NCBI RefSeq assembly: GCF_026340565.1
Contig: NZ_JAPEPB010000001.1
Coordinates: 682,001-746,000, forward strand
DNA length: 64,000 nt
Direction of reading: 5' to 3'
Source: Kitasatospora sp. NBC_01287
Lineage (GTDB): Bacteria; Actinomycetota; Actinomycetes; Streptomycetales; Streptomycetaceae
The translations under genes and the position numbers were made by a program. Numbering within the stretch: position 1 is the first letter of the stretch; each line of letters starts with the position of its first letter. Below are positions 24,924-34,259 of the stretch, in pieces. The notes beneath the pieces were generated by a model. That model did not search any database and had not been told where the DNA came from. It was given only the letters and a program-made list of their open reading frames with translations.

Positions 24924-26708
24924 ATGGCGACGGGGAACGCGACGGGCAGCACGGCGGCCCATGACCACGCGCGGCCGGGGCGGATGGACACCGGGCACCC
25001 GCGCTACAAGTGGGTGGCGCTCTCGAACACCACGCTCGGCATGCTGATCGCGACGATCAACTCCTCGATCGTGCTGATCTCGCTGCCCGCCATCTTCAAC
25101 GGGATCCGGCTCGATCCGCTGCAGCCGTCCAACGTCAGCTACCTGCTCTGGATGCTGATGGGCTACATGCTGGTGACCGCCGTACTGGTGGTGGCGCTCG
25201 GGCGGCTGGGCGACATCTGGGGCCGGGTGCGGATCTACAACGCCGGCTTCCTGGTCTTCACGGTCGTCTCGGTGATCCTCTCGCTGGATCCGCTGCACGG
25301 GGCCGGCGGCGCGCTCTGGCTGATCGGCTGGCGGGTGGCACAGGCGGTCGGCGGCGCGATGCTGATGGCCAACGCGGCGGCGATCATCACCGACGCCTTC
25401 CCCGCCAGGCAGCGCGGCATGGCGCTGGGCGTCAACATGGTGGCCGCGATCGCCGGTTCGTTCATCGGCCTGGTGCTCGGCGGCCTGCTGGCCGAGTGGA
25501 ACTGGCGGTCCATCTTCTGGGTGAACGTGCCGATCGGCCTGATCGGCACCCTCTGGGCCTACCGCTCGCTGCGCGAGACCGGCGTGCGCCGACCCGGGCG
25601 GATCGACTGGTGGGGCAACATCAGCTTCGCGGTGGGCCTCACCGCGCTGCTGGCCGCGATCACGTACGGCATCCAGCCCTACGGCGGCCACACCATGGGC
25701 TGGACCAACCCGTGGGTGGTGGCCGGGCTGATCGGCGGCAGCATCGTGCTGGCCCTCTTCTGCCTGATCGAGACGAGGGTCGCGGAGCCGATGTTCCCGC
25801 TGCGGCTCTTCCGGGACGTGGTCTTCGCCGGCGGCAACGCGGCCACCCTGCTCGGCTCGATCGCGCGCGGCGGGCTGCAGTTCATGCTGATCATCTGGCT
25901 GCAGGGCATCTGGCTGCCGCTGCACGGCTACGAGTACGCCGACACCCCGCTCTGGGCCGGGATCTACCTGGTCCCGCTGACCATCGGCTTTCTGGCCGCC
26001 GGGCCGGTCTCCGGGCACCTCTCCGACCGCTACGGCGCCCGGCTCTTCGCGGCCGGCGGCCTGGTGGTGATGGCGCTCTCCTTCGCCGGACTGCTCCTGC
26101 TGCCCACCGACTTCGGCTACCCGTGGTTCGCCGCGCTGGTCTTCCTCAACGGCCTCGGCGGCGGTCTCTTCGCGGCGCCCAACACCTCCCTGGTGATGTC
26201 CAGTGTCCCGGCGGCCGACCGGGGCGCCGCCTCCGGCATGCGGGCCACCTTCCAGAACGCCGGGATGGTGCTGTCGATCGGCGTCTTCTTCTCGCTGATG
26301 GTCGCCGGGCTGGCCGGCTCGCTGCCGCACACCCTGGACGCCGGGCTCACCGCGCAGGGCGTGCCGCCGGCCGACGCGCACGCGATCGCCGCGCTGCCGC
26401 CGGTGGGCACCCTCTTCGCCGCCTTCCTCGGCTACAACCCGGTGCAGCAGTTGCTCGGTCCGCACGTGCTGAGCCAGTTGCCGGCCGCCAACGCGCAGAC
26501 CCTGACCGGGCGCCAGTTCTTTCCCCACCTGATCTCCGGGCCGTTCCACGACGGGCTGGTGGTGGTCTTCTCCCTCGCCATCGCCATGTCGCTGGTCGCG
26601 GCGGCCGCCTCACTGCCCCGCGGACGGCGGCGCGCGGGTACGCCGGGCACGCCGGGCACGCCGGGCGGCACGTCGAACGCGGGCACGCCGACCGAGGACC
26701 CGAAATGA
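24924..26708 (+). CDS. DHA2-family MFS drug exporter (EmrB/QacA-like)
   Basis: Membrane protein of 594 aa with about 14 hydrophobic segments, the topology of DHA2 proton-driven exporters. Typical motifs are [15 protein letters not shown] in TM1, [14 protein letters not shown] (motif A) and [18 protein letters not shown] (motif C region). The ATG at 24924 follows GAGAGGGA. The Gly/Thr/Pro-rich C-terminal 25 residues are a GTPGTPGTP repeat. It overlaps the MarR gene by ATGA, so transporter and repressor are made together, the usual drug-responsive arrangement. The substrate is unknown. Confidence 0.92.
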   Translation: MATGNATGSTAAHDHARPGRMDTGHPRYKWVALSNTTLGMLIATINSSIVLISLPAIFNGIRLDPLQPSNVSYLLWMLMGYMLVTAVLVVALGRLGDIWGRVRIYNAGFLVFTVVSVILSLDPLHGAGGALWLIGWRVAQAVGGAMLMANAAAIITDAFPARQRGMALGVNMVAAIAGSFIGLVLGGLLAEWNWRSIFWVNVPIGLIGTLWAYRSLRETGVRRPGRIDWWGNISFAVGLTALLAAITYGIQPYGGHTMGWTNPWVVAGLIGGSIVLALFCLIETRVAEPMFPLRLFRDVVFAGGNAATLLGSIARGGLQFMLIIWLQGIWLPLHGYEYADTPLWAGIYLVPLTIGFLAAGPVSGHLSDRYGARLFAAGGLVVMALSFAGLLLLPTDFGYPWFAALVFLNGLGGGLFAAPNTSLVMSSVPAADRGAASGMRATFQNAGMVLSIGVFFSLMVAGLAGSLPHTLDAGLTAQGVPPADAHAIAALPPVGTLFAAFLGYNPVQQLLGPHVLSQLPAANAQTLTGRQFFPHLISGPFHDGLVVVFSLAIAMSLVAAAASLPRGRRRAGTPGTPGTPGGTSNAGTPTEDPK

Positions 26709-27223
26709 CAAACCACGACACCGACCCGGGCCCCGACCGCCCCGAGCCCGACCTGTCCGAGCCCGACCGCCCCGAGCCCGACCTGTCGGCCGCGGGCACC
26801 CTCGACCCCGCCACCGTCGCACGGCTGCGGCTGGTGGTGGCCCGGCTCTACCGGCAACTCGCCCAGGCCTCCAGCGGCCAGGACCTCACCTTCGCCCAAC
26901 TCTCGGCGCTCGCCAGGATCGAGGAGCACGGGCCGGTCCGACTGGGCGAACTCGCGGCCCTGGAGCGGGTCGCCGCCCCATCGATGACCCGCACCGTCAC
27001 CCCCCTGGTGACCGCCGGCCTGGCCGCCCGGCTCCCGGACCCGCGCGACGGCCGCTCCTTCCTGGTCGAGCCCACCCCCACCGGCCGCGCGCTGCTGGCC
27101 CGGATCCGCCGGCAGCGCTCCGAACTGCTCACCCGGCGGATCGGCGCGCTCGGCGCGGCGGACCGCGAAGCCCTCGGCGCCGCCGTCCCCGTGCTGGAGC
27201 GCCTGCTCGCCGACGGCGACTGA
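26705..27223 (+). CDS. MarR-family transcription regulator
   Basis: Protein of 172 aa. A 30-residue Pro/Asp/Glu repeat N-terminus ([10 protein letters not shown]) precedes the MarR winged helix, with helix-turn-helix region [20 protein letters not shown] and the wing [17 protein letters not shown]. It overlaps the exporter stop and is probably its ligand-responsive repressor, acting on the palindrome at 24871-24888 (inference). Confidence 0.9.
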   Translation: MTNHDTDPGPDRPEPDLSEPDRPEPDLSAAGTLDPATVARLRLVVARLYRQLAQASSGQDLTFAQLSALARIEEHGPVRLGELAALERVAAPSMTRTVTPLVTAGLAARLPDPRDGRSFLVEPTPTGRALLARIRRQRSELLTRRIGALGAADREALGAAVPVLERLLADGD

Positions 27224-27267
27224 CCCGCTCCCGGCCGCCGCCGACGACCTCGGGCCCGGCCCGGGCC

Positions 27268-27858
27268 TCAGGCCCCGACCTCGCCGGCCTCCTTCGCCGC
27301 CTGCTCCACCCGCTCCCGGTGCGCGGCCCACCAGGCCGCCTCTCCGGGCGCCAGGTTGTCGCTCCCGATGCGCATCCCCCGTGCCCCGTCGATGAGTTCG
27401 CGGACGATGTCGGCGTGCCCGACGTGCCGGTCGGTCTCGGCGATCATGTGGACCAGGCTCCGGTGGAGCGTCACCTCACCGCGTTGCCCCCAGGGCACCC
27501 GGCCGACCGCGTCGAGCTCCAGCGACCGGATCGTCTCGTCCGAGTGGGCGCAGACCCGGCGGTAGCACCCGATGATCTCCGCACGCGTCTCGTCGGGCCG
27601 CGCCCACAGATCGGCGTTCGGCTCGGCCTCACCCGTGATCCAGAGCCCGGGACCGTCGACCGGCCGCCCGAACGCCGCACCGAAGTACACCGCCTCGGCC
27701 CCGGCCAGATGCTTGACCAGGCCCAGCAGATTGGTGCCGGTCGGCGTCATGGGACGGCGCACGTCGTATTCCGACAGCCCGTCAAGTTTCCACAGCAGGC
27801 AGTCGCGCGCGTCCTGCAGGAAGACGCGCAGGTCGTCCTTGAAGTCGGTTCCCGTCAT
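27268..27858 (-). CDS. DinB-like four-helix protein (second copy)
   Basis: Protein of 196 aa in the DinB/DUF664 superfamily. Candidate metal ligands are the His in LVKHLAGAEAVYFG and the pair in TDRHVGHADIVRELIDG. The ATG at 27858 has GAGG 4 nt upstream; an in-frame extension of the open frame to 28281 runs through the divergent methyltransferase gene and is not real. It is only distantly similar to the DinB-like protein at 24236. It is divergent from the methyltransferase gene. Confidence 0.82.
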   Translation of the reverse strand: MTGTDFKDDLRVFLQDARDCLLWKLDGLSEYDVRRPMTPTGTNLLGLVKHLAGAEAVYFGAAFGRPVDGPGLWITGEAEPNADLWARPDETRAEIIGCYRRVCAHSDETIRSLELDAVGRVPWGQRGEVTLHRSLVHMIAETDRHVGHADIVRELIDGARGMRIGSDNLAPGEAAWWAAHRERVEQAAKEAGEVGA

Positions 27859-27964
27859 GTCCTCACTCTGCCGAAGCCCATGATCACCCGTCCACCGCTT
27901 TGCGCACCTCGGCGTCACGATCGTGGACGACCGAAAATACCGGCACTCACGGCCGCCGCCGGGG

Positions 27965-27970
27965 TACGGT
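27965..27970 (+). promoter_or_regulatory. -10 box of leaderless promoter for the methyltransferase
   Basis: TACGGT lies 6 nt before the GTG at 27977, with no Shine-Dalgarno site. It supports that start over an in-frame GTG at 27923. Confidence 0.45.
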
Positions 27971-27976
27971 CCCTCG

Positions 27977-28729
27977 GTGATCAATGAAGACGGATACTTC
28001 GACGAACGTGAAGCGGCGAAATATGACGACCCGTCAAGTCCCGTGGAGCAGGTTGAGGTCATCGAATCCACGGTGGACTTCCTGGCGGAACTGGCCGGTG
28101 ACGGAAGGGCGCTGGAGCTGGCGGTCGGGACAGGGCGCATCGCGCTGCCGCTCGCGCGGCGCGGGGTGCCGGTCCACGGTATCGAGCTGTCACGCGCGAT
28201 GGTGGCCCGGCTGCGCGCCAAGCCCGGGGGCCAGGAGATCGGCGTCACCATCGGCGACATGACCACCACCACCGTGGACACCGGGGCGGACGGAGCCTTC
28301 TCCCTGTCCTACCTCGTCTACAACACGATCATGAACCTGACCACGCAGGAGGCCCAGGTCGCCTGCTTCCGCAACGCCGCGGAGCACCTCGCGCCCGGGG
28401 GCTTCTTCGTCATCGAGGTGATGATTCCGGAGCTGCGCAAGCTCCCGGCCGGGCAGCGCATCGTCCCCTTCGACACGAGCCCGACCCGCTGGGCCTACAC
28501 CGACTACGACGTCACCACCCAGGCGGCACGCTGCCATTACATCAATGTGGTCGACGGCCGTGGCGAGCACAGCGAGGTGCCGTTCCGGTACGTGTGGCCG
28601 GCCGAGCTGGACCTGATGGCCCAGCTCGCCGGACTGCGGCCGCACGGGCGCTGGGAGGACTGGACGCGCAAGCCCTTCGCCCAGGACAGCGCCCAGCACG
28701 TCTCGGTCTGGCAGAAGCCGATCGGCTGA
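27977..28729 (+). CDS. Class I SAM-dependent methyltransferase
   Basis: Protein of 250 aa with a Rossmann methyltransferase core. The SAM-binding motif I is ALELAVGTGRIALPLARRG (about residues 38-56), followed by an acidic GIELS motif II and the GDMTTTTVDTGADGAFSLSY region. The start region reads INEDGYFDEREAAKYDD, typical of the Methyltransf_25/11 group. The target is unknown; there is no clear link to neighbours. Confidence 0.88.
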   Translation: MINEDGYFDEREAAKYDDPSSPVEQVEVIESTVDFLAELAGDGRALELAVGTGRIALPLARRGVPVHGIELSRAMVARLRAKPGGQEIGVTIGDMTTTTVDTGADGAFSLSYLVYNTIMNLTTQEAQVACFRNAAEHLAPGGFFVIEVMIPELRKLPAGQRIVPFDTSPTRWAYTDYDVTTQAARCHYINVVDGRGEHSEVPFRYVWPAELDLMAQLAGLRPHGRWEDWTRKPFAQDSAQHVSVWQKPIG

Positions 28730-28786
28730 GCGCCGCTGCCACGCGGAGGCGGCCGACCCGCGGCGACCGCGCCAGCCCGAATTCCC

Positions 28787-29233
28787 TCAGCACCAGGGCG
28801 CGGCGGCCCGGCGCAGCGTGTCGACCGCCTCCGCCAGGCTCGTGACCGAGGCGAGCGCTCCGGTGATCGTGAACACCGCCCGCTGGATCCGCCCTGTCCC
28901 GCTCCGGCCACCCTGAGCGCCCTGCCCACCCTCGCCACTCTGACTGCCCAGGCCGGCCGCCTCCTCCCGCACCTCGTCCAGCACCGCCGCCACCACCTCG
29001 GCCGCACCGGGCGGCACAGCCCCCGGCGAGGCGGCCCGCAGCGCCCGCAGCTCGTCATGCAGCGTGCTCACGGCCTCCAGCAGCTGCGCGGTCGCCGCCG
29101 ACGGCCCGTCCGCGTCAGCCTCGGCAGATCCGTACTGCCGGTAGTCGGCGCGGGCGTGGCTTCCGCTCTGCACCACGCCGGTGACCGACCCGGCGATGTG
29201 GATGCTGCCGCTCCGAGCGCTCTCGTCCGTCAT
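28787..29233 (-). CDS. Small protein with N-terminal RHIM-like motif
   Basis: Protein of 148 aa. Residues 8-32 include GSVTGVVQSGSHARADY, a Gly/Val/Gln motif that recurs almost identically at the C-terminus of the neighbouring membrane protein. A helical region (ATAQLLEAVSTLHDELRAL, about 47-90), a Gly/Gln/Ser linker and a C-terminal helix pair (RIQRAVFTITGALASVTSL) follow. VQxG motifs of this kind resemble RHIM-like amyloid signalling sequences, which seed between partner proteins; this is by eye only. The ATG at 29233 has a GAAAGGA site upstream. It is downstream of and codirectional with the membrane-protein gene. The family is not recognised with certainty. Confidence 0.7.
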   Translation of the reverse strand: MTDESARSGSIHIAGSVTGVVQSGSHARADYRQYGSAEADADGPSAATAQLLEAVSTLHDELRALRAASPGAVPPGAAEVVAAVLDEVREEAAGLGSQSGEGGQGAQGGRSGTGRIQRAVFTITGALASVTSLAEAVDTLRRAAAPWC

Positions 29234-29261
29234 GATCGCGTCCTTTCTGATCGTGGCCCGC

Positions 29262-29346
29262 GGCGGTCGGTTCCCGGCCGGTGCCAGTCGGTTCCCAGCC
29301 GGTGCCAGTCGGTTCCCGGCCGGTGCCGTCAGTCCCGGCCGGTGCC
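29262..29346. repeat. Tandem repeats of GGTTCCCGGCCGGTGCC type
   Basis: Three copies of a roughly 20-bp GTCGGTTCCCGGCCGGTGCCA unit followed by two shorter GTCAGTCCCGGCCGGTGCC units, filling the gap between the two motif-sharing genes. Confidence 0.7.
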
Positions 29347-29347
29347 G

Positions 29348-31303
29348 TCAGTCGCGGTCGGTGCCGATCCGGGGTTGGGGGGTGGAGACCCGCTGGTAGT
29401 CGGCCCGGGCATGGGATCCGCTCTGCACGTTCCCGGTGACGTTCCCGCCGACCTGGATGCCGTTGTTGATCACCACGTTCTGGCGGACCTCGTACTCGTC
29501 GACGCGGTACCCGTGCTCCTTCAGGCAGTCCGCCACGGCACTCATGGTGCGTGACGTGATGCTCTTCAGGAACCGCTGGACGTCCATCTCCTGGAAGAGC
29601 TGGTGGTATCCGGACTCCGCACCCAGCTCGCGCACCGAGCGGGTCGGCCCGTGGTCGACCGCGCGGTTCGCCGCGCACATCCGCCGGTACCAGACCCTCC
29701 TGCGGGTGCTCCGGACGGCGCTGCGCACCGCCGTGAAGAGGTCCGGCAGCGCCCGGCTGACCAGGCCCAGCGAGGAGCCGAGCGAGCGGCCGAGCAGCAG
29801 CGTCCAGTCACCGGCGCCGTCGGGCGGCAGCACGGTGTCGATCGCGTGGTAGGCGCGGGCGATCGGCGGCAGCACGAAGGCCCGGCTCTCCAGGTAGAGC
29901 AAGCCGCCCTGCGCCTGCGCCCTGGTGTACACGGTGAGCACCACCTCACCGCTCCAACTGCTCACCCGCACCGCCAGGTAGTGGCGCAGCCGCTCCTCGG
30001 CCGCCAGGTCCAGACTGTCCGGCCACCAGGTCGCGGGGGCCTGCCCGGCGGGCCGTCCCAGCTGCTCGGCCGCCGCCCGGGCCGCGTACGGGGCCATGTG
30101 GGCGAAGGCGGTGTTCGGCCCGGTGCCGCTCCAGTCCTGGGCGGGACCGAGTCGCATGCCGCTCTTGAAGACGTGGTCCTCGATGCTGATCGCGTGCAGC
30201 GGATCGCCCGGGTAGCCGGGTCCGGGCCCTGGCGCGCCGAGCCGCAGCAGCTCCCGCCGCAGGTGCGCGTGGATCGTCGGAGTGGTCAGCGGAGCCACGA
30301 CCCGCGGGTCCAGGGCGGTTTCCAGGGCCCGCGGGTCCAGGGCCCGCAGGCCCTCGGCCCCGGCATCCTCGTCGGGCCGCAGCTCGATGGCGAACGACCA
30401 GTGGTCCACCTCGACGCCGGCGCCGATGAACGGGGCGTGGTCGCTGTAGATCACGTCGGGGTCGGCCTGCCGCTGCCGGAGCTCCTGGTAGCGGGCCGCC
30501 AGGACGCCGACCCCGTCGGCCGGCACCGGGGCTCGACCCGTCGCCAGCAGGTGCAGGGTGGTCAGCCGCCGGTACCCGTCGACGGCCGCCACCGCCGTCC
30601 AGCCCAGCAGCACGATCAGCGCGGCCCAGAGCGCGGAGTTCGTGGTCGGCGTGCCGACCGTGCAGCGCAGGTCGCCGATGGCGTAGTCGTACCCGCAGGC
30701 GTGCTCGGCCGGCCTGGTCCACCCGTCGCCCCACAGGCCGCCGACGCCTTCGTACAGCATGACCGCGATGGACACCAGGGCGGCCAACCAGACCAGCGAA
30801 CCGGCCCGGCGGATCCAACGGCCGCCGTCGGCGCCACCGAGCCGCTCGGCGAGCCGCTCCAGGAGCCGGCTGAGTTCGCGGGCGAGGAAGAGGCAGCAGC
30901 GCACCCCGAGCAGGAGGAACAGCGGGACCAGTGCGCCCTGGCTGTCGACCGGGATGACCAGCAGCGGCAGCCCGAGCAGCGACAGGCCACGCGTCACGGC
31001 CCAACGCCGCGTGGTGACGCACTCCTTCAGCACCGTGACGAGGTCCAGGCCGTGCGCCGGCGGCGGAACGCGGTGCGGGTTCTCGACGAGCTCCTCGATC
31101 ACCGCGTCGCGGAACACCGGATCGAGGTGCGCGGCGGCCCGCAGACGGGCGAGCGCGTCACTGCGCCGGTCGCCCGCCTGCGCCCGGATCAGATGCTGCA
31201 ACGGTCCGCCGGCCAGCGGCCGCGACGCCGGCCGCGGTGGTGGCAGGACGGCGGACCCCAGGGGCTTCGGCTCGGACACGGGAACGTGCGGCTGGTTCGT
31301 CAC
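29348..31303 (-). CDS. Multi-pass membrane protein with C-terminal RHIM-like motif
   Basis: Protein of about 651 aa. After a Pro-rich N-terminus there are four likely membrane helices in two pairs (LSLLGLPLLVIPV, FLLLGVRCCLF, LVWLAALVSIAVML, LWAALIVLLGWTAVAAV; about residues 100-255), then a large soluble domain and a C-terminal NNGIQVGGNVTGNVQSGS motif followed by HARADYQRV. The last 25 residues match the N-terminus of the next gene. The GTG at 31303 has GGGAG 8 nt upstream; an in-frame TTG at 31345 is less likely. A membrane sensor that recruits the small downstream protein through the shared motif is the best guess (inference). Confidence 0.7.
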   Translation of the reverse strand: MTNQPHVPVSEPKPLGSAVLPPPRPASRPLAGGPLQHLIRAQAGDRRSDALARLRAAAHLDPVFRDAVIEELVENPHRVPPPAHGLDLVTVLKECVTTRRWAVTRGLSLLGLPLLVIPVDSQGALVPLFLLLGVRCCLFLARELSRLLERLAERLGGADGGRWIRRAGSLVWLAALVSIAVMLYEGVGGLWGDGWTRPAEHACGYDYAIGDLRCTVGTPTTNSALWAALIVLLGWTAVAAVDGYRRLTTLHLLATGRAPVPADGVGVLAARYQELRQRQADPDVIYSDHAPFIGAGVEVDHWSFAIELRPDEDAGAEGLRALDPRALETALDPRVVAPLTTPTIHAHLRRELLRLGAPGPGPGYPGDPLHAISIEDHVFKSGMRLGPAQDWSGTGPNTAFAHMAPYAARAAAEQLGRPAGQAPATWWPDSLDLAAEERLRHYLAVRVSSWSGEVVLTVYTRAQAQGGLLYLESRAFVLPPIARAYHAIDTVLPPDGAGDWTLLLGRSLGSSLGLVSRALPDLFTAVRSAVRSTRRRVWYRRMCAANRAVDHGPTRSVRELGAESGYHQLFQEMDVQRFLKSITSRTMSAVADCLKEHGYRVDEYEVRQNVVINNGIQVGGNVTGNVQSGSHARADYQRVSTPQPRIGTDRD

Positions 31304-31545
31304 TCCCGTGACTCCCGTTCGTCGTGGCACGGACGTGGCTGGCAACGCACCGTGCGAGTACGGAGCGTGATGGAACGTCAGCCTATCGTGTTCAGTAGCG
31401 GGCGGCGGACCATCGCCTCGCGCCCCGGCCTCGCAGCCGGTCGCACAGCCGTTCCCACTCGCACGAGTTGCCGAATCCTCGGCTCAACGCCCGCATCCAT
31501 GAGGCGGGTTGTCAATATTCACGGGGCTCGACCGCGATCGCGACC

Positions 31546-31551
31546 TAGGAT
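31546..31551 (+). promoter_or_regulatory. -10 box of leaderless promoter for the iminopeptidase
   Basis: TAGGAT lies 8 nt before the ATG at 31560 and no Shine-Dalgarno site is present. It supports that start over an in-frame ATG at 31509. Confidence 0.45.
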
Positions 31552-31559
31552 CAGCAGTC

Positions 31560-32519
31560 ATGGTTGATCTCTATCCTCCCACCGGCCCGTACAGTCACGG
31601 CATTCTCGACACCGGAGACGGCAACCGCGTCTACTACGAGCAGCTCGGCAGTCCCGACGGCAAGCCCGTCCTCTACGTCCACGGCGGCCCGGGCGCGGGC
31701 ACGGTCTCGCGCCCGACGCGAGCCTGGGACCCGGAGCGCTACCGCGTCATCCGCTACGACCAGCGCAACTGCGGCCGCAGCACCCCGCACGCCAGCGACC
31801 CGGCAGCGGACATGAGCCTCAACACCACGCAGCACCTGATCGACGACATGGAACGGCTGCGCGAACACCTCGGCATCGAGCGCTGGTTACTGAACGGCGC
31901 CTCCTGGGGCTCGACGCTCATCCTGGCCTATGCGCAGCAGCATCCCGAGCGGGTCACCGAGATCATCATCCAAGCGGTGACAACGACCAGCCCCGGCGAG
32001 ATCGAGTGGCTCTACCGGGGCGCCGGGCGGTTCTACCCGGAGGCATGGGACCGGTTCCGTGATCTCGTCCCCGAGGACGAGCGGGACGGCAACTTGCTCG
32101 CGGCCTACTCGCGGTTGATGGAGAACCCCGACCGGGCCATCCGGGAGAAGGCCGCCGCCGGGTGGCTCGCCTGGGAGGACGCGGTCATCACCAACGAGCC
32201 CAACGGCAAGCCCGGCATGTACAGCGACCGGGAGGTCGACGCGCAGATCGCCTTCGTCCGGATCTGCTCCCACTTCTTCAGCAACGGCGCGTGGCTGGAG
32301 GAGGACCAACTGCTGCGCAACGCCCACAGGCTGGCCGGGATCCCGGCGGTGCTGGTGCACGGCCGGCACGACATGGGCGGCCCGCCGCGGACGGCGTGGG
32401 AGCTGGCGAAGGCGTGGCCGGGCGCGCGGCTCCACATCTTCGACGACTCGGGGCACATCGGGAGCGAGGCGATGGTGCTGGCCGTCCGGGTGGCCATCGA
32501 GGAGTTCAAGAACCGCTGA
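31560..32519 (+). CDS. pip: Proline iminopeptidase (alpha/beta hydrolase)
   Basis: Protein of 319 aa matching prolyl aminopeptidase (S33), which removes N-terminal proline. Characteristic motifs are VLYVHGGPGAGT (oxyanion hole), RVIRYDQRNCGRSTPHA, NGASWGSTLILAYAQ (nucleophile Ser in GASWGS), VHGRHDMGGP (catalytic Asp) and DDSGHIGSEA (catalytic His). The length is usual for the family. It is divergent from the membrane-protein gene and seems a single-gene unit. Confidence 0.92.
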   Translation: MVDLYPPTGPYSHGILDTGDGNRVYYEQLGSPDGKPVLYVHGGPGAGTVSRPTRAWDPERYRVIRYDQRNCGRSTPHASDPAADMSLNTTQHLIDDMERLREHLGIERWLLNGASWGSTLILAYAQQHPERVTEIIIQAVTTTSPGEIEWLYRGAGRFYPEAWDRFRDLVPEDERDGNLLAAYSRLMENPDRAIREKAAAGWLAWEDAVITNEPNGKPGMYSDREVDAQIAFVRICSHFFSNGAWLEEDQLLRNAHRLAGIPAVLVHGRHDMGGPPRTAWELAKAWPGARLHIFDDSGHIGSEAMVLAVRVAIEEFKNR

Positions 32520-32871
32520 CCGCCCTCCCCCGACGCGACTCGCCCCGACTCGGACCGGCGGGAACGGGCCAAGAACGGGCCAAGAACGGCGAGAGCCAGC
32601 GAAAATCGGCGGCGCGGATGACCGGTGACCTCGCGAGAGCGGCGGCCACCGGTCAACCCATCGGCGCGCTCCACGCCGATGGCGTGCGCGCCCCTGCCGA
32701 GGAGCGCTGACACCTGCCGGTGCCGCCCTGACGAGTGCCGGTGCCGCCCTGATGAGCAGTCCCTCGCGGCGCTCTCGGGCTCAGCCGTTCAGGCCAGCGA
32801 GATCACCCTCAAGTTGGAGTAGCGAGTGTCCCTCACCCTCCGACCGGCCGCGCTCCTGCCTGCTGGACCGC
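32520..32871. other. Intergenic region with short direct repeats, no gene seen
   Basis: 352 bp holding a duplicated GAACGGGCCAA block and a duplicated GTGCCGGTGCCGCCCTGA block. Open frames here lack codon bias for a gene. The promoter of the NlpC/P60 gene should lie near its right end. Confidence 0.5.
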
Positions 32872-34002
32872 ATGACGTACGCCAACCGCACCGGCCGCCG
32901 ACTCGGTGGCTGGGCCCTGGGACTGGCCCTGTCCCTCTCGGTCGCCACCGCAGCCTGCGGGCCACGAGCGATGGCAGCCGGCGAAGTGGAGCGGCCGGCT
33001 GCCCCTCGGCCGCCGGCCGGCCCGCCCGGTCCGCCCGTACCCCGCGCCGCGGCTCCGGGGGCACCCGGTGAGGACGGCAGGCCCGCGCCGGTGGCCGACC
33101 CCGGCCCCGCCCCCGCGGAATCGGTTCTGCATCGCTGGAGCGACCTGACAGCCGAACTGGCGCTGTCCGCCACGGCACTCGATTCGCTGCGCGAAGAGGT
33201 TCAGGAACGCCACCGCGCCGCCGCCCTCGTCCGGGTGCCGCGCGATGTGGCGCCCACCGGGACGGAGGCATCCTCCGCACCTGCGGGCGGGCCGGTCCGG
33301 GGCGGTCCGGTCCGGGGCGGTCCGGTCCGGGGCGGTCCGGTCCGGGGCGGTCCGCTCGCCGATGTCTCCGCCGTGTTCAGACTGCTGGCCGGCTGGCAGG
33401 CCGAACGCGAGGAGCAGGCGCGCGAGGTGCTGGAGGCCGAGGACCAGGCCGTCGACCGGCTGGCCGACGCTGAGCAGCGGCGCCGCCGACTGCTCGATGA
33501 CCGCTCCGAGCTGCTGACCGGCCTGGCGGAACGTTTCGGCGACGGCACCCGGGAGGGGGCCACGGACCGCGCCACGGATCCCGCCGACGAGGAGCCCGAT
33601 CCGCCCGCCGCCGAGGCTGTGGCCTTCGCGCTCGGCAGGATCGGCAGCCCCTATGTCTGGGGAGCGGTCGGCCCGCACGCGTTCGACTGCTCAGGGCTCA
33701 CCTCGCAGGCCTGGCACGCGGCCCACCTCACCATCCCCCGCACCAGTCAGGAGCAGTGGGCGCGGCTCCCGCACCTGGGGCCCGGGGCACCGCTGCGCCC
33801 CGGGGACCTGGTGGTCTACTTCGAGGGCGCGACCCACGTCGGCCTGTACCTGGGCGACGGTCTGGTCGTGAACGCGCCGCACGCCGGCACGGTGGTGCGG
33901 CTGACCTCCCTGCACAGCATGCCCGTCCGCGGCGTGGTCCGGCCCCCGGCGGCCGCGGACCAGCGGTCCGTCGGGCTGACCGCCGGCCAGTCCGACGGCT
34001 GA
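32872..34002 (+). CDS. Secreted NlpC/P60 cell-wall hydrolase
   Basis: Protein of 376 aa. The N-terminus (RTGRRLGGWALGLALSLSVA) is a signal peptide ending near TAAC-G, possibly a weak lipobox. A Pro/Gly-rich region, a coiled-coil segment (about 90-115 and 180-220) and a C-terminal NlpC/P60 peptidase domain (about 250-365) follow. The catalytic Cys lies in FDCSGLTSQAW and His in THVGLYLGDG, with GDLVVYF between. Such enzymes cut peptidoglycan stem peptides. The ATG at 32872 fits the signal peptide; an upstream extension to 32752 would bury it. A GGPVR repeat is inserted near residue 140. Confidence 0.88.
   Translation: MTYANRTGRRLGGWALGLALSLSVATAACGPRAMAAGEVERPAAPRPPAGPPGPPVPRAAAPGAPGEDGRPAPVADPGPAPAESVLHRWSDLTAELALSATALDSLREEVQERHRAAALVRVPRDVAPTGTEASSAPAGGPVRGGPVRGGPVRGGPVRGGPLADVSAVFRLLAGWQAEREEQAREVLEAEDQAVDRLADAEQRRRRLLDDRSELLTGLAERFGDGTREGATDRATDPADEEPDPPAAEAVAFALGRIGSPYVWGAVGPHAFDCSGLTSQAWHAAHLTIPRTSQEQWARLPHLGPGAPLRPGDLVVYFEGATHVGLYLGDGLVVNAPHAGTVVRLTSLHSMPVRGVVRPPAAADQRSVGLTAGQSDG
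33286..33354 (+). repeat. 15-bp in-frame tandem repeats encoding GGPVR
   Basis: GGTCCGGTCCGGGGC repeated about four times inside the NlpC/P60 gene, in the linker before the coiled coil. The period is a multiple of three, so copy changes keep the frame. Confidence 0.85.
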
Positions 34003-34088
34003 CGCAGTCTTCGATGTCCTCCAGGTCGTCGAGGCACATGGCGAGCCGCGTTCGTTGACCCCGCAGCTCCACTGCGCTCGGAGTGCCC

Positions 34089-34138
34089 GGTGGGCTCGGT
34101 GGGCTCGGTGGGCTCGGTGGGCTCGGTGGGCTCGGCTG
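34089..34138. repeat. 9-bp tandem repeats of CTCGGTGGG
   Basis: About five copies of CTCGGTGGG in the 34003-34259 gap between the cell-wall hydrolase and the dioxygenase gene. No gene is supported here. Confidence 0.8.
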
Positions 34139-34247
34139 GTGACGGATGTCGCGACGAGGCGGCACCTGTCCCGACCAATCACACGGTCACCGAACCGACG
34201 CCCGCCCGCTGCGCCCGCACCCATTCGTACACTTGTTCGATCCGCGC

Positions 34248-34253
34248 TACCCT
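34248..34253 (+). promoter_or_regulatory. -10 box of leaderless promoter for the AlkB-like gene
   Basis: TACCCT lies 6 nt before the ATG at 34260, with no Shine-Dalgarno site. Confidence 0.5.
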
Positions 34254-34259
34254 GGGCCC

